The notes beneath the pieces are model-generated. The model worked only from the letters and a program-made list of their open reading frames with translations, had not been told where the DNA came from and ran no database searches. The position numbers and the translations under genes are program-made. Positions 63,318-64,000 of a DNA stretch of 64,000 nucleotides are shown here, piece by piece. The stretch spans positions 210,661 to 274,660 of the forward strand of contig NZ_STGX01000001.1 of the NCBI RefSeq assembly GCF_004912155.1, written 5' to 3'. Source of the DNA: Glycomyces paridis. GTDB taxonomy: Bacteria; Actinomycetota; Actinomycetes; Mycobacteriales; Micromonosporaceae. Each line of letters opens with the position of its first letter. Position 1 is the first letter of the stretch.

Positions 63318-64000
63318 ATGACCAGCGCGCCGACCGGACCCTACGCATTCGTGTTCTGGAACGACGACCTCACCGACGAGGGCGTCCTCGCCCAGCTGCG
63401 CGAGATCGCCCGCGCCGGATTCGCCGGCGTCACGCTCAGCGCCCGCATCGGCCTGAGCCGTCGCATCGGCTACCTCACCGAGGAGTACTTCCGGCTCGTG
63501 CGGGTCGCCGTCGACGAGTGCGCCCGGCTCGGCCTGGCCGTGATGCTCTACGACGAGGCCTCCTATCCCTCGGGCTCGGCGAACGGCGCCGTGGTCGCGC
63601 GCGACCACCGCTTCGCCGCCCGCTGCCTCGTCCACGTCGACCGCGACGTCGAAGGGCCCGTGGACGAATACTGGCGCCCCGCCCTCGGACGCTCGCTCGA
63701 CGCGCGCCTGGTCACGGTGGTCCGGACCCCGCTGGGAGACTCCGCCGGCGCCGCGAGTCTCGAACCGCCGCAACGATCCGAGCTGCTGCCGGTCGAGGAG
63801 CGCGGCCTTGTGCGCCTCGTCCTCCCCAAGGGGCGCTGGCGTGTCCGCGCCGTGTTCGACACCCCCAGCGGCGGCACGATCCGCGGCGCGCACACCGGCC
63901 AGGACGACGGCTCGGCCCTCGCCCCCGCCGCCGCCGATCTCCTCAATCCCGATGCGGTGCAGGCGTTCCTGGAGACCACGCACGACGCCTACGCGGCCGC
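63318..64000 (+). CDS. Glycoside-hydrolase-like protein, 5' part (gene leaves the window)
   Basis: An open reading frame from ATG 63318 to the window end, at least 227 residues with no stop and strong actinobacterial codon bias. Residues 1-85 (YAFVFWNDDLTDEGVLAQLR, then VMLYDEASYPSGSANGAVV) resemble the opening barrel of large rhamnosidase-like (GH106-type) and related glycosidases, where a YDE-x-x-PSG loop is typical; LNPDAVQAFLETTHDAY is also typical. No signal peptide. GGGGGA lies a few bases upstream of the start. The full family and catalytic residues cannot be checked here. Confidence 0.7.
   Translation, partial: MTSAPTGPYAFVFWNDDLTDEGVLAQLREIARAGFAGVTLSARIGLSRRIGYLTEEYFRLVRVAVDECARLGLAVMLYDEASYPSGSANGAVVARDHRFAARCLVHVDRDVEGPVDEYWRPALGRSLDARLVTVVRTPLGDSAGAASLEPPQRSELLPVEERGLVRLVLPKGRWRVRAVFDTPSGGTIRGAHTGQDDGSALAPAAADLLNPDAVQAFLETTHDAYAA

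Overview
The window is one contiguous stretch of very high-GC DNA (third codon positions almost all G or C) from an actinobacterium. Marker genes support this: MtrA-MtrB-LpqB, a WhiB2-type Fe-S regulator, NucS (EndoMS), DUF3107, DUF3499, DUF3152, and a manA / SIS isomerase / Trm112-like / manB block. Gene order from lpqB through the TetR, DUF3152 and moeZ genes, and from manA to whiB2, resembles the mycobacterial core chromosome. The abundance of plant-polymer and sugar genes and the gene set as a whole suit a soil or plant actinomycete (Glycomyces or Micromonospora-like). Genus cannot be fixed from sequence reading alone. No rRNA, tRNA, CRISPR array, insertion sequence or prophage was seen.

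Layout. 1-7.1 kb is accessory: a TPR-CHAT protease-like protein, an MFS transporter with an apparently displaced start, a MerR regulator divergent from an old yellow enzyme reductase, a small tyrosine phosphatase, and a Fic protein facing it, with a five-copy operator-like repeat cluster upstream of fic. 7.2-11.5 kb is a tightly overlapped MoxR/DUF58/DUF4129 membrane operon, followed by an NDH-2 type dehydrogenase. 12.9-26.2 kb is core: mtrA-mtrB-lpqB, DUF3107, TetR, a repeat-bearing proline-rich protein, an alpha/beta hydrolase, a DUF3152 zincin, moeZ, a beta-lactamase-like hydrolase and ahcY.

26.2-28.9 kb holds a consensus promoter, a short structured transcript unit ending in a UUCG-loop terminator, and two tandem two-domain GNAT genes. 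28.9-36.9 kb is the GDP-mannose region (manA, SIS isomerase, manB, manC) with whiB2 and DUF3499. Together ManA, ManB and ManC convert fructose-6-phosphate to GDP-mannose, presumably for cell-envelope mannosylation.

37-53 kb is mixed: two paralogous small membrane proteins with matching terminators, NucS mismatch endonuclease, a cupin, a GH2 glycosidase, an acetylxylan-esterase-like CE4 enzyme fused to a ricin-type lectin, an ArsR / very short P450 / PEP-mutase-family cluster, an SDR, a DUF4132 giant and a large TPR-like protein.

51.4-61.4 kb is a sugar catabolic locus: a ROK repressor and aldo-keto reductase diverge from a seven-gene operon with a Gfo/Idh/MocA oxidoreductase, a CUT2-type ABC importer (fused double ATPase, two permeases, lipoprotein receptor) and two xylose-isomerase-like TIM-barrel proteins. 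Its composition fits an oxidise-eliminate-hydrate-reduce route of the kind described for levoglucosan. The right end has a PadR/permease-prefix membrane pair and the first 683 nt of a large glycosidase-like gene that leaves the window.

Recurring features are ATGA four-base overlaps inside operons, TANNNT -10 boxes 6-9 nt before start codons (leaderless transcripts), and perfect GC-rich hairpins between convergent genes.
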